Part shown: in pieces, positions 43,495-52,945 of the stretch
Numbering within the stretch: the stretch's first letter is position 1
How the letters are laid out: every line of letters begins with the position of its first letter
DNA from: an uncultured Treponema sp.
Lineage (GTDB): Bacteria; Spirochaetota; Spirochaetia; Treponematales; Treponemataceae
DNA: 64,000 nucleotides
NCBI RefSeq assembly: GCF_945873775.1
Contig: NZ_CAMCEC010000002.1
Location: 124,001-188,000, forward strand
Direction: 5' to 3'
Position numbers and translations under genes: made by a program
The notes under the pieces: generated by a model
The model's input: the letters and a program-made list of their open reading frames with translations, nothing else
Told to the model about the DNA's origin: nothing
Database searches by the model: none

Positions 43495-44480
43495 GGAACT
43501 GGCATCAAGTCTATGATTTTTGAAATCAAGCTGTCCGCAGAAATATTATCCGCAGCAGCTTCATAATTCAAAACAAGCCTGTGCCTTAAAACCGGCTTTG
43601 CAACAGCCTGAACATCTTCCGCAAGAACAAAGCTTCTGTTTTCAAAAAGCGCATGAACTTTTGCGCATCTTAAAAGAGCAATTCCAGCACGAGGAGAAAC
43701 TCCAAATGAAATGTAACGCTGAATGTCGTTGCGGCGGTTCATTTTTAATGCGACATCGGCTCTTGTAAAATTCACAATCGAAACTATGTAGGCAAGCATT
43801 TTGTCAGCAACAGTAACAGCGTCCACAGCGTCCCGGCATTTTTGAAGAGCTGCTGCAGAAAAAACTTTGTTCACAGGAATTTCATCTGCCCTGCCTTCCG
43901 ACTTTATAATTGAAATTTCTTCTTCCGGCGTAGGATATGAAATAAGAAGCTTAAGCAAGAAACGGTCAAGCTCCGCTTCTGGAAGACTGTAAGTTCCTTC
44001 CTGCTCAATTGGATTTTGTGTGGCAAGAACAAAAAAAGGCTCGTTCAGCTTGTAAGTAGTTTCGCCGATTGTAACCTGATGTTCCGCCATAGCCTCAAGC
44101 AGCGCAGACTGAACTTTTGCCGGCGCACGGTTTATTTCGTCCGCAAGAACAAGATTTGAAAATACAGGCCCTTTCCTAACAGAAAATTTTCCAGTGCCCT
44201 GCTCATAAATCAGCGTTCCGCTAACATCAGCAGGAAGAAGATCCGGCGTAAACTGAATTCTTTTATATTCAAGTCCTGAAACATCAGCAAAAGTTTTTAC
44301 CGCCAAAGTTTTTGCAAGCCCCGGAACGCCTTCAAGAAGAACATGGCCGCCTGCAATAAGAGCTGTGATGATTCCGTCCACAACATCTTTCTGGCCAACA
44401 ACACGCTTTGCAACTTCCGCGCGGCATTTATTTATATAATCAAAACATTCATCAAGTTCAGCTTTTGTAACAACTTTCAT
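43491..44480 (-). CDS. moxR: MoxR-family AAA+ ATPase
   Basis: Protein of 329 aa from the ATG at 44480, preceded by GGGGT; the longer frame to 44510 begins with a TTG. Walker A in LEGVPGLAKT, Walker B in LADEINRAP, sensor ATQNPIEQEGTY. MoxR proteins act as chaperones that load metal or remodel VWA proteins, here DUF58, BatA and BatB. First gene of the Bat operon, with its own promoter at 44510-44537. Confidence 0.93.
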   Translation of the reverse strand: MKVVTKAELDECFDYINKCRAEVAKRVVGQKDVVDGIITALIAGGHVLLEGVPGLAKTLAVKTFADVSGLEYKRIQFTPDLLPADVSGTLIYEQGTGKFSVRKGPVFSNLVLADEINRAPAKVQSALLEAMAEHQVTIGETTYKLNEPFFVLATQNPIEQEGTYSLPEAELDRFLLKLLISYPTPEEEISIIKSEGRADEIPVNKVFSAAALQKCRDAVDAVTVADKMLAYIVSIVNFTRADVALKMNRRNDIQRYISFGVSPRAGIALLRCAKVHALFENRSFVLAEDVQAVAKPVLRHRLVLNYEAAADNISADSLISKIIDLMPVP

Positions 44481-44509
44481 TTGAACCCCAACTTTTCCTT
44501 TTTGCAACA

Positions 44510-44537
44510 ATTATATCTATAAAACTATTCCATGTAA
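44510..44537 (-). promoter_or_regulatory. promoter of the moxR-bat operon
   Basis: TTTACA (44532-44537) and TATAAT (44510-44515) on the minus strand, 16-bp spacer, located in the end of the sugar-binding protein gene. The leader to the moxR ATG would be about 25 nt and contains the Shine-Dalgarno sequence. Confidence 0.55.
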
Positions 44538-45562
44538 ACTTCACCATAAGTGTGAAAACCGGAATCAATTATAACATCGTCTATATTGTTTTTTGTAACC
44601 AGCACAGGCTTTAAAAGAATCGCAGGAATTTCTGCAAAATTATTATCGATTGATTTTAAATTAGAAAGCGACTGGATTTTTTCTCCGCGTGCAACTCTCA
44701 CTGAAATTTCAGCGGCAGTTCTGGCAAGATCCACAATCGGTTTGTAAACAGTAAAGTCCTGAAGCCCGCGCACAATATTTTGGCAAGCGGCAATGTCAGC
44801 ATCTTGTCCGCAAATAGGAATGTGCTTATCCGGATAGTAAGTCTGCAAAACAGAAATCACGCTGTCCGCAACCGCATCGTTTCCGCAGATAATCGCGCCT
44901 GGAATTTTTCCGCTTGTAATAACGTCAAGCATTTTCTGACGGGACAAATCATAGTTCCAGTCCTGAGTGTAAAAAATTTCATTTATAATCGGCAAGGAAG
45001 TTTTTATAGTTCCGCTAAGTCCGCGCAAAAGCATTTCCATGTTGTAGTCTTCCTGCGGTCCCAAAATACAAAGCCAGTTACGCAAAGGCGCAATACGCTG
45101 AAGCTCTTTTCCCATAATCACGCCGACTTGCCCAGAATCAATCGTAATGTACAAATCAATTTTTGTGTTCAAAATCAGGCGGTCGTAGGCAATGACAGGA
45201 ATATTTTTTGCACGGATTTTTTCAATTTCATCTTTAAGAGAATCTGCGACTTTTGCAAGAACAACAACCACATCCACATTTTTATCCAGAAGATACATGA
45301 GCTGTTTTTTCTGAACTTCAACATTGTTGCCCGCATTCTGAACAATAACATCCGCATCAAAATCTCTTGCGCGCGCCATAAAAACATCCAAGTCCCTTTG
45401 CCACCGTTCAATTGCAAGAGTGTCTATAGAAAATCCGATTGTAGTTTTCTTTTCATCCACAAAAGAATTTTGCTTCTGCACAGAAAAAGTTCTCTTGCTC
45501 TTTGCGCATCCGGCAAAAATAAATGCAAGAAAAACTGCCAAAACTAAAAAAGTTTTTTTCAT
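44525..45562 (-). CDS. periplasmic sugar-binding lipoprotein, XylF/ChvE-like
   Basis: Lipoprotein of 345 aa (signal ending IFAGCA). The mature part is a Peripla_BP_4 fold of the XylF/ChvE kind: TIGFSIDTLAIERWQRD, VVVVLAKVADSL, AYDRLILN and VISVLQTYYPDKHIPICGQDAD. Pentoses or related sugars are likely ligands. It is the last gene of an overlapping operon with a two-component system; no permease or ATPase genes follow, so it may serve sensing or share a transporter elsewhere. Confidence 0.85.
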   Translation of the reverse strand: MKKTFLVLAVFLAFIFAGCAKSKRTFSVQKQNSFVDEKKTTIGFSIDTLAIERWQRDLDVFMARARDFDADVIVQNAGNNVEVQKKQLMYLLDKNVDVVVVLAKVADSLKDEIEKIRAKNIPVIAYDRLILNTKIDLYITIDSGQVGVIMGKELQRIAPLRNWLCILGPQEDYNMEMLLRGLSGTIKTSLPIINEIFYTQDWNYDLSRQKMLDVITSGKIPGAIICGNDAVADSVISVLQTYYPDKHIPICGQDADIAACQNIVRGLQDFTVYKPIVDLARTAAEISVRVARGEKIQSLSNLKSIDNNFAEIPAILLKPVLVTKNNIDDVIIDSGFHTYGEVYME

Positions 45563-47127
45563 AAGGACTCCGAATTTCTATTTGTGTTTCTAAAATCAGT
45601 TGGCGAAATTCCAAACTTGTTCTTAAAAATTCTGCTGAAATAATTCTGATCGTTGTAGCCAATTTCCGCAGAAATTTCCTTTATAGAAAGCTCGGTTTCA
45701 CAAAGCATGAGCCGACCTTTTTCCAGCCGCCTGTCCGTCACATAGTTTATAAAAGTTTCGCCTGTTTCTTCTTTAAAAAGTTTGCTCAAATAAAAAGAAC
45801 TTACACCTGCAAAAGAAGCCGCATCATCAAGCGAAAAATTTTCCGCGATGTGTTCCTGAATATATCCGAAGACTTTTTTTACAAGCGGATTTTCTTTTTC
45901 ATCTTTTGAACTGCAAATAAAAGCCGCGCACTCGGAAAGCCTGTTCTTAAAAAAATTCAAAAGCTCCGTCTTGGAGTCAATCTTGCTCAAGTCAGAAAAA
46001 ATATTTTCAAACGCAGCATTTTTCCATGAAGAACTTGCGGACTTTGCAGAATTTTTTGCTTCAATCAAAATTTCAAAAATGTTTCCTTTTATTTTATCCA
46101 GCGGAAAATTTTGCTCGTAAAGCTCCCCAATATAATGCTCTGCCAAAAACTGAACTCCGGCAGCATCACCAAGCTTTAAACGGTTCAAAATGCGCTCGCA
46201 CAACTCCTGAATTTTTTCATCGCCGCTAGAAGAATTCAAAAGCTCATCAGAAAATAAAAGTCCTCCGTCTGGAGAAGTTCTGTTCAAAGCCTGAATCGCA
46301 TCTTTGCAGCGGTCAGAAACTTCTTCAAGCTCGCCGCAAACGTTGCTTATTCCAACCCGAAGCTTCTGCCCGATTTCCAAAGTCAAAAGTGTAAATATTT
46401 CCTTGACCGCAGAATGAAAATCATCTTGCAAACTTTCCGCAGAATTTTCCATAGAAACAAAAACAGCGATTCGGTTTGTCATAAACAAGCCGGCCAAGCA
46501 CTTGAACTTTTGCGAAACAATTTTTCTGACTTTAGAGCAAACCTCGTATATATTTTTTTCAGAATCTGGAACTTCTATGCAGGCAAAAAAGAAATCATCA
46601 ACCTTCATGTTGAAATAGTCAAGATAACTTTGAAAATCCTCGTTCTTCGCCTTGCTGAAAATGCACGAGTAAATAAAATCGCTTTCAATCATCGGGTAGA
46701 CAATATCCAGTTTTTTCTGAAGCTCCAAATTTCCAGAAGTTGTTCCGTTGCGCTCGTCAACAAGATTCATGGCATTGCGAACAGTTTGAATTACAATGTT
46801 GCGGTTTACGGGCTTTGTAATATATTTGTACGCTCCAATGTTCATGGCTTCCTGCGCATACTGAAATTTATCAAACGCGCTCAAGACAATAATCACTGCG
46901 GAAGGCTTAAGACTTTTTATGCAGCTGATTGCGTCAAGTCCGCTCATTCCCGGCATATTTATGTCCATAAAAATTATGTCGATTTTTTCCCGGCTCACAA
47001 TAGAAACAGCATCGCTTCCAGACAATGCAGAAAATAAATTCACCTGCCCTTCAAAATTCTTTTTGATTATAAACTGAAGCGAGTCAATCACAATCTGCTC
47101 GTCATCACAAGTTAAAATGTTATACAT
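45559..47127 (-). CDS. YesN-type response regulator with AraC DNA-binding domain
   Basis: Protein of 522 aa. Receiver domain at residues 1-120 with the phospho-Asp in IIFMDINMPGMSG; a long linker; an AraC/XylS double HTH at the C-terminus (FSLDDAASFAGVSSFYLSKLF ... SIKEISAEIGYNDQNYFSR). It would turn on sugar-use genes after phosphorylation by the kinase encoded just upstream. It overlaps both neighbours by 4-8 bp. Confidence 0.93.
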   Translation of the reverse strand: MYNILTCDDEQIVIDSLQFIIKKNFEGQVNLFSALSGSDAVSIVSREKIDIIFMDINMPGMSGLDAISCIKSLKPSAVIIVLSAFDKFQYAQEAMNIGAYKYITKPVNRNIVIQTVRNAMNLVDERNGTTSGNLELQKKLDIVYPMIESDFIYSCIFSKAKNEDFQSYLDYFNMKVDDFFFACIEVPDSEKNIYEVCSKVRKIVSQKFKCLAGLFMTNRIAVFVSMENSAESLQDDFHSAVKEIFTLLTLEIGQKLRVGISNVCGELEEVSDRCKDAIQALNRTSPDGGLLFSDELLNSSSGDEKIQELCERILNRLKLGDAAGVQFLAEHYIGELYEQNFPLDKIKGNIFEILIEAKNSAKSASSSWKNAAFENIFSDLSKIDSKTELLNFFKNRLSECAAFICSSKDEKENPLVKKVFGYIQEHIAENFSLDDAASFAGVSSFYLSKLFKEETGETFINYVTDRRLEKGRLMLCETELSIKEISAEIGYNDQNYFSRIFKNKFGISPTDFRNTNRNSESL

Positions 47128-48610
47128 TTGGAATCCTGATTAAAAATTTCATTTCTGAATCATCTTCAGAAAAAATATCAAAAACATCGTCACGGTGAAA
47201 ATAAATTCTAAGCCGCGAAAAAACATTTATAAGCCCAATACCCGTATGATCTCCGCCTTTGCCTTCCAAAGAATTTTCCTTTGCAGAAAGAGATTTCATT
47301 CCGCCGCTTCTTGCAGCTTTTAAAATTTCTTCACGCACAGCCGAATCAAATTTGCTGCCGTTGTCGCCCACAAGAATTTCAACAAATCCGTCAGCTTCCT
47401 TTACAGAAAGAAAAACTTTACCCATGGAATTTTGCAAGCCATGCTGAATACAGTTTTCAACTAGCGGCTGCAAAGTCATTGCAGGAAGCCTCTGAGAAAA
47501 TTTATGCTGCTCGGGAATATTTTTTACAAACTCAAGCCTTTTTCCAAAACGAACTTTCATAATGTAAACAAAACTGTCCACAAGTCCAAGCTCATCATCA
47601 ATACTAGCATCTTCTTTTTGCGCAATGTTGTATCTAAAAAAATCCGAAGTCTGCTCAATAAAAAAACAAGTTTTGTCAGCGCCTTCCATCATGGCAAGCT
47701 GCGCCCCGGTGTTCAATGTGTTAAACAAAAAATGCGGATTTATCTGGCTCTGAAACGCCTTGAGCTGGGCATCCGCATAAAGAGCCTGCATTTCCATCTG
47801 GCGTTCCCTAAGCTCGTTTTCAGTTCTAGCCTTTTCCCAAATTTTGTCTATGTATTCTCTTATGCTGATTATCATTCTGTCAAAAGCGCGGCAGATGTTT
47901 CCAATTTCATCATGCGACTTTTTGTTAAAAAGCGGAACATCAAAATCTTGCTGAGCCACACGAAGCGCAACCGAAGAAATTTCCGCAAGAGGCCGAGTGA
48001 TTTTTCCTATGAGAAGATTCAGCAAGGCAAGAATAAAAACAAAGAAAAGCGCAAAGAAAACTGCATAAACTTTAAAAAGCAAATTTATATTGTTTCTGTC
48101 CGTAGCGTAAAATTCGGCGTTATTCTGCATATAGAGAATGTTCAGCTTTTGAATTTCCTCCAAAAGAAATCTGTAGCATTCAAGGCTCTGCAAATAAAAA
48201 TTTCCGCTTGTGCTGTTTGCCCTTCGTTCCGCAACTGCTTTAGAACTATAATATAGAAAAGACTGCGCAAGCTGATTCACAACATATTCTTTTTGGCGCA
48301 CTTCATTTGTAGACGGAGAATCCTGCATCGCATCGCAAAGATCTTCAACTCTGGCTAAACTTGCATAATAAGCGTCAATGCTTTCAAATGTTCTATATTC
48401 AATGTAAAGTTCAAGTGAATTTTCAAGACGAGCCAAATCATTTGCAAACACATTCAGCTCGGAATTTGACTTGTAGGATTCGCCCACGGATTTTAAAACG
48501 TAATGTTCCATAAGCATTGTAAGCGCAAGGCTCGCACTCATTATAAGAAAGGCGGCAACTATGCTTGCCATGATTTTCCATCGAAGGCTTTTGTTTTCTG
48601 CAAGCTTCAT
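47120..48610 (-). CDS. YesM/LytS-type sensor histidine kinase
   Basis: Protein of 496 aa with transmembrane helices near residues 13-34 and 173-197 bounding an extracytoplasmic helical sensor of about 135 residues, then HAMP, a His_kinase domain with the phospho-His in INPHFLFNTLN, and an ATPase domain with PLVENCIQHG and GIGLINVFSRL. It pairs with the YesN-type regulator. A binding protein encoded upstream probably presents the sugar signal to it. Confidence 0.93.
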   Translation of the reverse strand: MKLAENKSLRWKIMASIVAAFLIMSASLALTMLMEHYVLKSVGESYKSNSELNVFANDLARLENSLELYIEYRTFESIDAYYASLARVEDLCDAMQDSPSTNEVRQKEYVVNQLAQSFLYYSSKAVAERRANSTSGNFYLQSLECYRFLLEEIQKLNILYMQNNAEFYATDRNNINLLFKVYAVFFALFFVFILALLNLLIGKITRPLAEISSVALRVAQQDFDVPLFNKKSHDEIGNICRAFDRMIISIREYIDKIWEKARTENELRERQMEMQALYADAQLKAFQSQINPHFLFNTLNTGAQLAMMEGADKTCFFIEQTSDFFRYNIAQKEDASIDDELGLVDSFVYIMKVRFGKRLEFVKNIPEQHKFSQRLPAMTLQPLVENCIQHGLQNSMGKVFLSVKEADGFVEILVGDNGSKFDSAVREEILKAARSGGMKSLSAKENSLEGKGGDHTGIGLINVFSRLRIYFHRDDVFDIFSEDDSEMKFLIRIPNV

Positions 48611-49587
48611 TTTTTTTCTGCCCTCCTTACTTGAAGGTCAGCTGTAATGTAGCTGTTCGCATAGCCTTTGTTTCTGTATTCAAAAAGTTCCGCCATTGCC
48701 GTTCTTCCGATTTTGTTAAGATTGAACGAAACAAGCTTAGAAAGAATTCCTTTTTCAAGATACATTGTTACAGTTTCATTTTCACCATAGCCTAAAATTT
48801 TTATGCGTCCAGAAGCAGGAGAGGCTGCAACAAGCTGAAGAGCCATAATCGTGTCTTCTTCTGTAAGACAGACAACGGCGCAGCAGTCAGTTTTTCCATG
48901 CAGAAGAACTTCTTCCACACTTTTTTTGTTTTCCTTGAGCGACTTGTCAAACACTTCAAAATTTGAAATTCCCCTAGCTTTGTAATAATCCATTAGGCTG
49001 TTTAAAAGATTGCTGTGGTTCGGGCTGCCTGAAATTCCGCTTATAACGATATATGCTTTTCCACTTGGCTCAAAAAGCTCTTCGGATTCAATGCCGATTC
49101 TGCGCCCAAGATTTGAATAGTTGCTTCCGATAAAAGAAATCTGCGGATTTTCTGCAAGATAATGTCCGATTGTTATAACAGGAATTTCTGTGCCGTCAAT
49201 GCGGCTTACTGATTCAAACGGAAGCGATGAAGGGCTTACATAGGCAATGATTCCATCCGCATTTACAAACGAACCGTAGTCAATTAAAGACTGAAGCGAA
49301 ATATTTTCCGCAAGGGAATCCGGGGACTTTAGTTCCACCAGCGCGCTATAGTCATGGCTCATGCTTTTTGCGCCTTCAAAAATCTGGTTAAGGAAAACGG
49401 AACTGTCAGCCTGCCCCACAACAAGAATATGGTAGTTTCTGTCTTCGCCTTCAAATTCCGCGCCATGAGTAGAAATTCCAGAGACAATGCGCATAAGAAA
49501 AAAAATTCCCGCCGCAAAAAGAACAGCAAGCGGAACCGCCGCCTTTAGCACAAAACCATTTTTATCTTTCACTGGATTTTTCCCCAT
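48607..49587 (-). CDS. membrane-tethered periplasmic sugar-binding sensor, XylFII-like
   Basis: Protein of 326 aa: short cytoplasmic N-terminus, one transmembrane anchor (about residues 13-34) with no cleavage site or lipobox, and a Peripla_BP_4-type binding domain (HILVVGQADSSVFLNQIFEGAKSM, IPVITIGHYLAENPQISFIGSN). In Clostridium the anchored XylFII binding protein works with LytS and YesN to sense xylose; gene order here is the same, so a sugar-sensing role is likely. Upstream ATGACA-17-TATTAT (49600-49628) is a good promoter. The first codons are inside the 47-bp repeat duplicated at 51111. Confidence 0.8.
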   Translation of the reverse strand: MGKNPVKDKNGFVLKAAVPLAVLFAAGIFFLMRIVSGISTHGAEFEGEDRNYHILVVGQADSSVFLNQIFEGAKSMSHDYSALVELKSPDSLAENISLQSLIDYGSFVNADGIIAYVSPSSLPFESVSRIDGTEIPVITIGHYLAENPQISFIGSNYSNLGRRIGIESEELFEPSGKAYIVISGISGSPNHSNLLNSLMDYYKARGISNFEVFDKSLKENKKSVEEVLLHGKTDCCAVVCLTEEDTIMALQLVAASPASGRIKILGYGENETVTMYLEKGILSKLVSFNLNKIGRTAMAELFEYRNKGYANSYITADLQVRRAEKK

Positions 49588-49608
49588 AAACGCAATAAAA
49601 TAATAACA
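49562..49608. repeat. 47-bp direct repeat flanking hipBA, copy 1
   Basis: Identical to 51111-51157 except for one base. This copy spans the first nine codons and the -10 region of the XylFII-like gene, so it is the functional original; the other copy is a fragment beyond hipA. Confidence 0.9.
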
Positions 49609-49653
49609 GTTTTATATCTGAATGTCATTATCCGCTTTTCTTTGCCAGAAATC

Positions 49654-49716
49654 TTCCCGAACGGTAACAAAAGATTTAAATTACCTTTAAAATACATAGA
49701 TTTTACCGTTCGGGAA
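49654..49716. promoter_or_regulatory. paired operators at the hipBA promoter
   Basis: TTCCCGAACGGTAA (49654-49667) and its exact complement TTACCGTTCGGGAA (49703-49716) are 35 bp apart. Each contains CCGNNCGG. The right copy ends just before the TATAAT at 49720-49725, so HipB bound at both sites would block the promoter, as is known for hip operons. Confidence 0.65.
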
Positions 49717-49732
49717 TGCTATAATTGCCGTT

Positions 49733-49954
49733 ATGATAATAAACTCTATCAGCGATATTTCAGAAGCTGTAAAAAAACGCAGAAAATCCCTAGGAATTAC
49801 CCAGTCTGAATGCGCCGTAATGTGCAATGTTGGAAACCGTTTTTTTTCCGAGCTTGAAAACGGCAAAGAAACTCTTCACATCGGAAAAGTAATAAATTGC
49901 CTTCAAATTCTTGGAATAAACATTTCTTTGACAAACCGCGAGGATAACGAATGA
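49733..49954 (+). CDS. hipB: HipB-like antitoxin, XRE HTH protein
   Basis: Protein of 73 aa, a single XRE HTH (KKRRKSLGITQSECAVMCNVGNRF... with FFSELENGK). It is coupled to hipA by a 4-bp overlap and has operator-like palindromes upstream. TATAAT ends 7 nt before the ATG and no Shine-Dalgarno sequence is seen, so the transcript may be leaderless. It should repress the operon and neutralise HipA. Confidence 0.88.
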   Translation: MIINSISDISEAVKKRRKSLGITQSECAVMCNVGNRFFSELENGKETLHIGKVINCLQILGINISLTNREDNE

Positions 49955-51105
49955 AGCTGAATGTTTATTTTGGAGAAAAAAAATGCGGTGAATTGTTCAC
50001 TACGGAAAACAGAGGAATTGCATTCTGTTATATAGAAGAATATCTTTCATCTCCAGATTCAAAGGCTATTTCACTTTCCCTTCCGCTTAAAAAAGGAGAA
50101 TTTTCGCAGAAAGAATGCCTTCCTTTTTTTTCAGGACTGCTTCCAGAAGAATTTACAAGGAAAAGAGTTGCCGATTATCTCCATATTTCAGAACTCAGCG
50201 ACATGAAACTTCTTGCGGCTTTAGGTCAGGAATGCGCGGGATTTATAACAATTGCAGATGATGATTTTAATCCAAAGAATCTTAAAACAGAATATGAATT
50301 AAACAGTTCAAATTACGAAAAGATTTCAGATAAACAATTGGAAGATTTTGTTTTAAACATTCCTCAAAGACCATTTCTAAAAGCTGATGACAAGCTTAGA
50401 CTTTCTCTTGCTGGCGCACAGGAAAAACTTTCGTTGGCATTTTTTGAAAACCAGTGGTATTTGCCTTTAAACGGCGCGCCTTCAACCCATATTTTAAAGC
50501 CAACACGAGAAGGAAGCCTTTCCACGCTAGCGCAAAATGAATATGACTGTATGCAGCTTGCAAAAAAATGCGGCTTAAATGCGCCGGAATCAAGACTCGA
50601 AAAAATCGCAGAAAAAGATGTTTTTATAATTCAGCGATATGACCGCATTATAAAAAACGGAAAAATTACAAGGCTTCATCAGGAAGATATGTGCCAAGCT
50701 CTTGGAATTATGCCGGAAAACAAATATCAGTCTGACGGCGGACCTGGAATCAAAGAGATTTATGAATTGCTGAAAGTCTATTCCGTTGTGCCGATTATTG
50801 ATTTGCGTTTTTTTATAACTGAAATTCTTTTTAACTACCTTATTGGAAACTGCGATGCCCATGCAAAAAACTATTCAATTCTTTATGACCAAAAAGGAAA
50901 TGCAAGGCTCTCTCCAATTTACGATATTGTTTCTACAAAAGCCTTTCCGTCTTTAACAAAAAAAATGTCAATGAAAATCGGCACGCATTATGACTTGGAC
51001 AAAATCAACAAAGACGATTTTATTTTACTAGCACAGCAACTAAATATAAATAAGAAAATTATTTTTGAAACTCTTGAATCCTTGAATGAAAAAATGCATT
51101 CATAG
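49951..51105 (+). CDS. hipA: HipA-family Ser/Thr kinase toxin
   Basis: HipA of 384 aa. The N-terminal HipA_N subdomain (KLNVYFGEKKCGEL ... FSGLLPEE) is followed by the kinase-like C-terminal domain with LAGAQEKLSL, the catalytic NCDAHAKN and the metal-binding DIVST. HipA toxins phosphorylate targets such as glutamyl-tRNA synthetase and cause growth arrest. All expected active-site residues seem present, so it is probably functional. The hipBA pair sits between 47-bp direct repeats. Confidence 0.92.
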   Translation: MKLNVYFGEKKCGELFTTENRGIAFCYIEEYLSSPDSKAISLSLPLKKGEFSQKECLPFFSGLLPEEFTRKRVADYLHISELSDMKLLAALGQECAGFITIADDDFNPKNLKTEYELNSSNYEKISDKQLEDFVLNIPQRPFLKADDKLRLSLAGAQEKLSLAFFENQWYLPLNGAPSTHILKPTREGSLSTLAQNEYDCMQLAKKCGLNAPESRLEKIAEKDVFIIQRYDRIIKNGKITRLHQEDMCQALGIMPENKYQSDGGPGIKEIYELLKVYSVVPIIDLRFFITEILFNYLIGNCDAHAKNYSILYDQKGNARLSPIYDIVSTKAFPSLTKKMSMKIGTHYDLDKINKDDFILLAQQLNINKKIIFETLESLNEKMHS

Positions 51106-51110
51106 ACATC

Positions 51111-51157
51111 TTATCTTTCACTTGATTTTTCCCCATAAACGCAATAAAATAATAACA
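51111..51157. repeat. 47-bp direct repeat flanking hipBA, copy 2
   Basis: Partner of 49562-49608 (46 of 47 identical, direct orientation). It holds a truncated 5' end of the XylFII-like gene that leads into unrelated sequence, showing that one copy arose by duplication. Confidence 0.9.
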
Positions 51158-51242
51158 TAGATTGAACAAATATTCGATACAGAAAAAACAAGACATATTT
51201 AACAAAAAAATAAATATGCGGTAAGAAAAAGAAAGCGGCATT

Positions 51243-51317
51243 TGTCATTATCCTGCCTGACAGGATAATCTGTTGAAATTTTATAATAGATTCCCATGTC
51301 ATAGCATGGGAATGACA
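51243..51317. repeat. dispersed TGTCATT double-hairpin repeat, copy 2
   Basis: Opens TGTCATTATCCTG, closes ATGGGAATGACA; two hairpins with different stem sequences from copy 1 but the same frame. The rest of 51158-51389 is AT-rich without a gene. Confidence 0.65.
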
Positions 51318-51389
51318 GTAAAATGACTTCTTTTATCAAAACTTGATATTTGACCTAATAAAGAATTTACCACTAACTGGAGGATTTTT

Positions 51390-52917
51390 ATGAATACAAA
51401 GAAAATTGCTCTTGCATTATTTCCGCTGCTTCTTGCATTTGCTTCATGCATGAATATTGACGGCTCTAACGGCAAAGAAGGAGCAATCCGTGTTACCTTG
51501 CCAGAAAGCGGTTCGCGCGGAACTTATACACTTTCAAAAGATAATCCTTTATATGAAGTAAGCCTTATGCAGGGCGACAAAACACTTAAAACCCTGTCAT
51601 CGGAATCCACCGGGGGGGGGCGATTTTGTATTTGACGAGCTAGAACCTGGAACATACAAAATAGTTGTTACGGCAAGACAGCAGGACGGAACATTCCTTG
51701 CCCGCAACAGCGCAGAAGTAGAAGTTACAGCCGGCGAAACCCAAAACTGCCCGATTACACTTATTCTAGCAGGCAATAAAGGAAAAGTATTCAACTCGGA
51801 TTATTATGTGCTTACAGACTCCAGCGGATACACAGATTTTGTAAATTCCGTAGATTCAACAACATCTATATCATCAACACAAGCTAGGCTTGGGGCAGAA
51901 GATATAAACAGAACGCAGTTCACTGTAGATAAAAGCTATGGATCCTCAAATTGTACTTTTAATATATTTACACAAGAACAAGCAGCTGCAAAAGCCGGAA
52001 TCGAAATAAATGGCGATAATGTTAAGCCTATAACTGACTACATTTACTATGATGCTATAAATGATTCCCTTTGGCTCGGAGCATATTCTTCAAGCGGATT
52101 TTATTTTATAAACAAAGCAAACAAAATAACCACAGCAAATTATTCAAATCCCTGTACACTTTCAGGACTTTCAATTTATCCGAATGCACAATACACGGCT
52201 TTTGCTGCAAGTGGAACAGAGCTTTACATTGCATATACAAATAACGGAACTTCATATCTTCAGCGCGCCAAAATTGAAGGAGAAAACGATTCCTTTACAA
52301 TAACAGCAATAGGAAATCCGCAGTCCACACAAGACATGGGCGTAGACGGCACAATAACAGACATTGTTATCCATTACGATGACTACGTTTATGCGCTGGT
52401 TTCAGACAGGGAAAAACTCAACGGCTCTGCAATAAATGATGGCGACACCGTAAAAAGCCGCGGAGCAATTTTAAAGATTTCAGGCACAGATTCAGGATTT
52501 GAAGTAGAAGACATTTTGGGCTGGACAAATTCCGCAAGAGCAATCAAGTCAAAAAAACTGAATGACGAAAACAATCCATACAACGGAGTAAGCGAGCAGA
52601 TAGATTCAATAAACGCATATATTCCTGCACTTTCAGAAAGCTCAAAGAAATTTTATGGCGCAGAACGTTTTGTTGCAATAAAACCAAAAGAACTTGCAAT
52701 TGCGGACTGCGGCGCAAACATAATACTTCCAGACTACAAAAACAAAAAGAACGGAAATATGTTCCAGCACGACAGAGTTGTTACAGTAAATCTTTATGAC
52801 TTTGCAATAAGCAATGTTACAGAACTAAACAACCTAGACTTCAAAAGCCTTTCTATAAGCGGAGTCATTTCATATATAACTGACTTTACTCCATCTTCTT
52901 CTTCAGATGAGGAATAA
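51390..52917 (+). CDS. phase-variable lipoprotein 1, frame interrupted (OFF)
   Basis: Lipoprotein gene with signal LLLAFASC at the N-terminus and GGAGG before the ATG. The frame from 51390 stops at 51635 because of a run of 9 G at 51612-51620. With 8 G it continues through FVFDELEPGTYKI and on to the stop at 52917, giving about 508 aa. The downstream part is beta-rich with repeated sequence like a propeller (DYIYYDAINDSLWLGAYSSSG, GTITDIVIHYDDYVYAL). The protein would be surface-exposed. Its N-terminal layout is shared with lipoprotein 2 at 54828, so they are paralogues. Confidence 0.85.
51612..51620 (+). repeat. poly-G tract, 9 G (lipoprotein 1)
   Basis: Run of nine G at codon 75. The frame upstream and the frame downstream join only when the number of G is 8 or 11, so the present state is OFF. 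Confidence 0.9.
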
Positions 52918-52945
52918 ATAAAAGACATTTCATTATGATGATTAC

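Noticed and set aside
51059-51302. Short minus-strand frames after hipA
   Set aside because: They are the duplicated first codons of the XylFII-like gene running into unrelated sequence.
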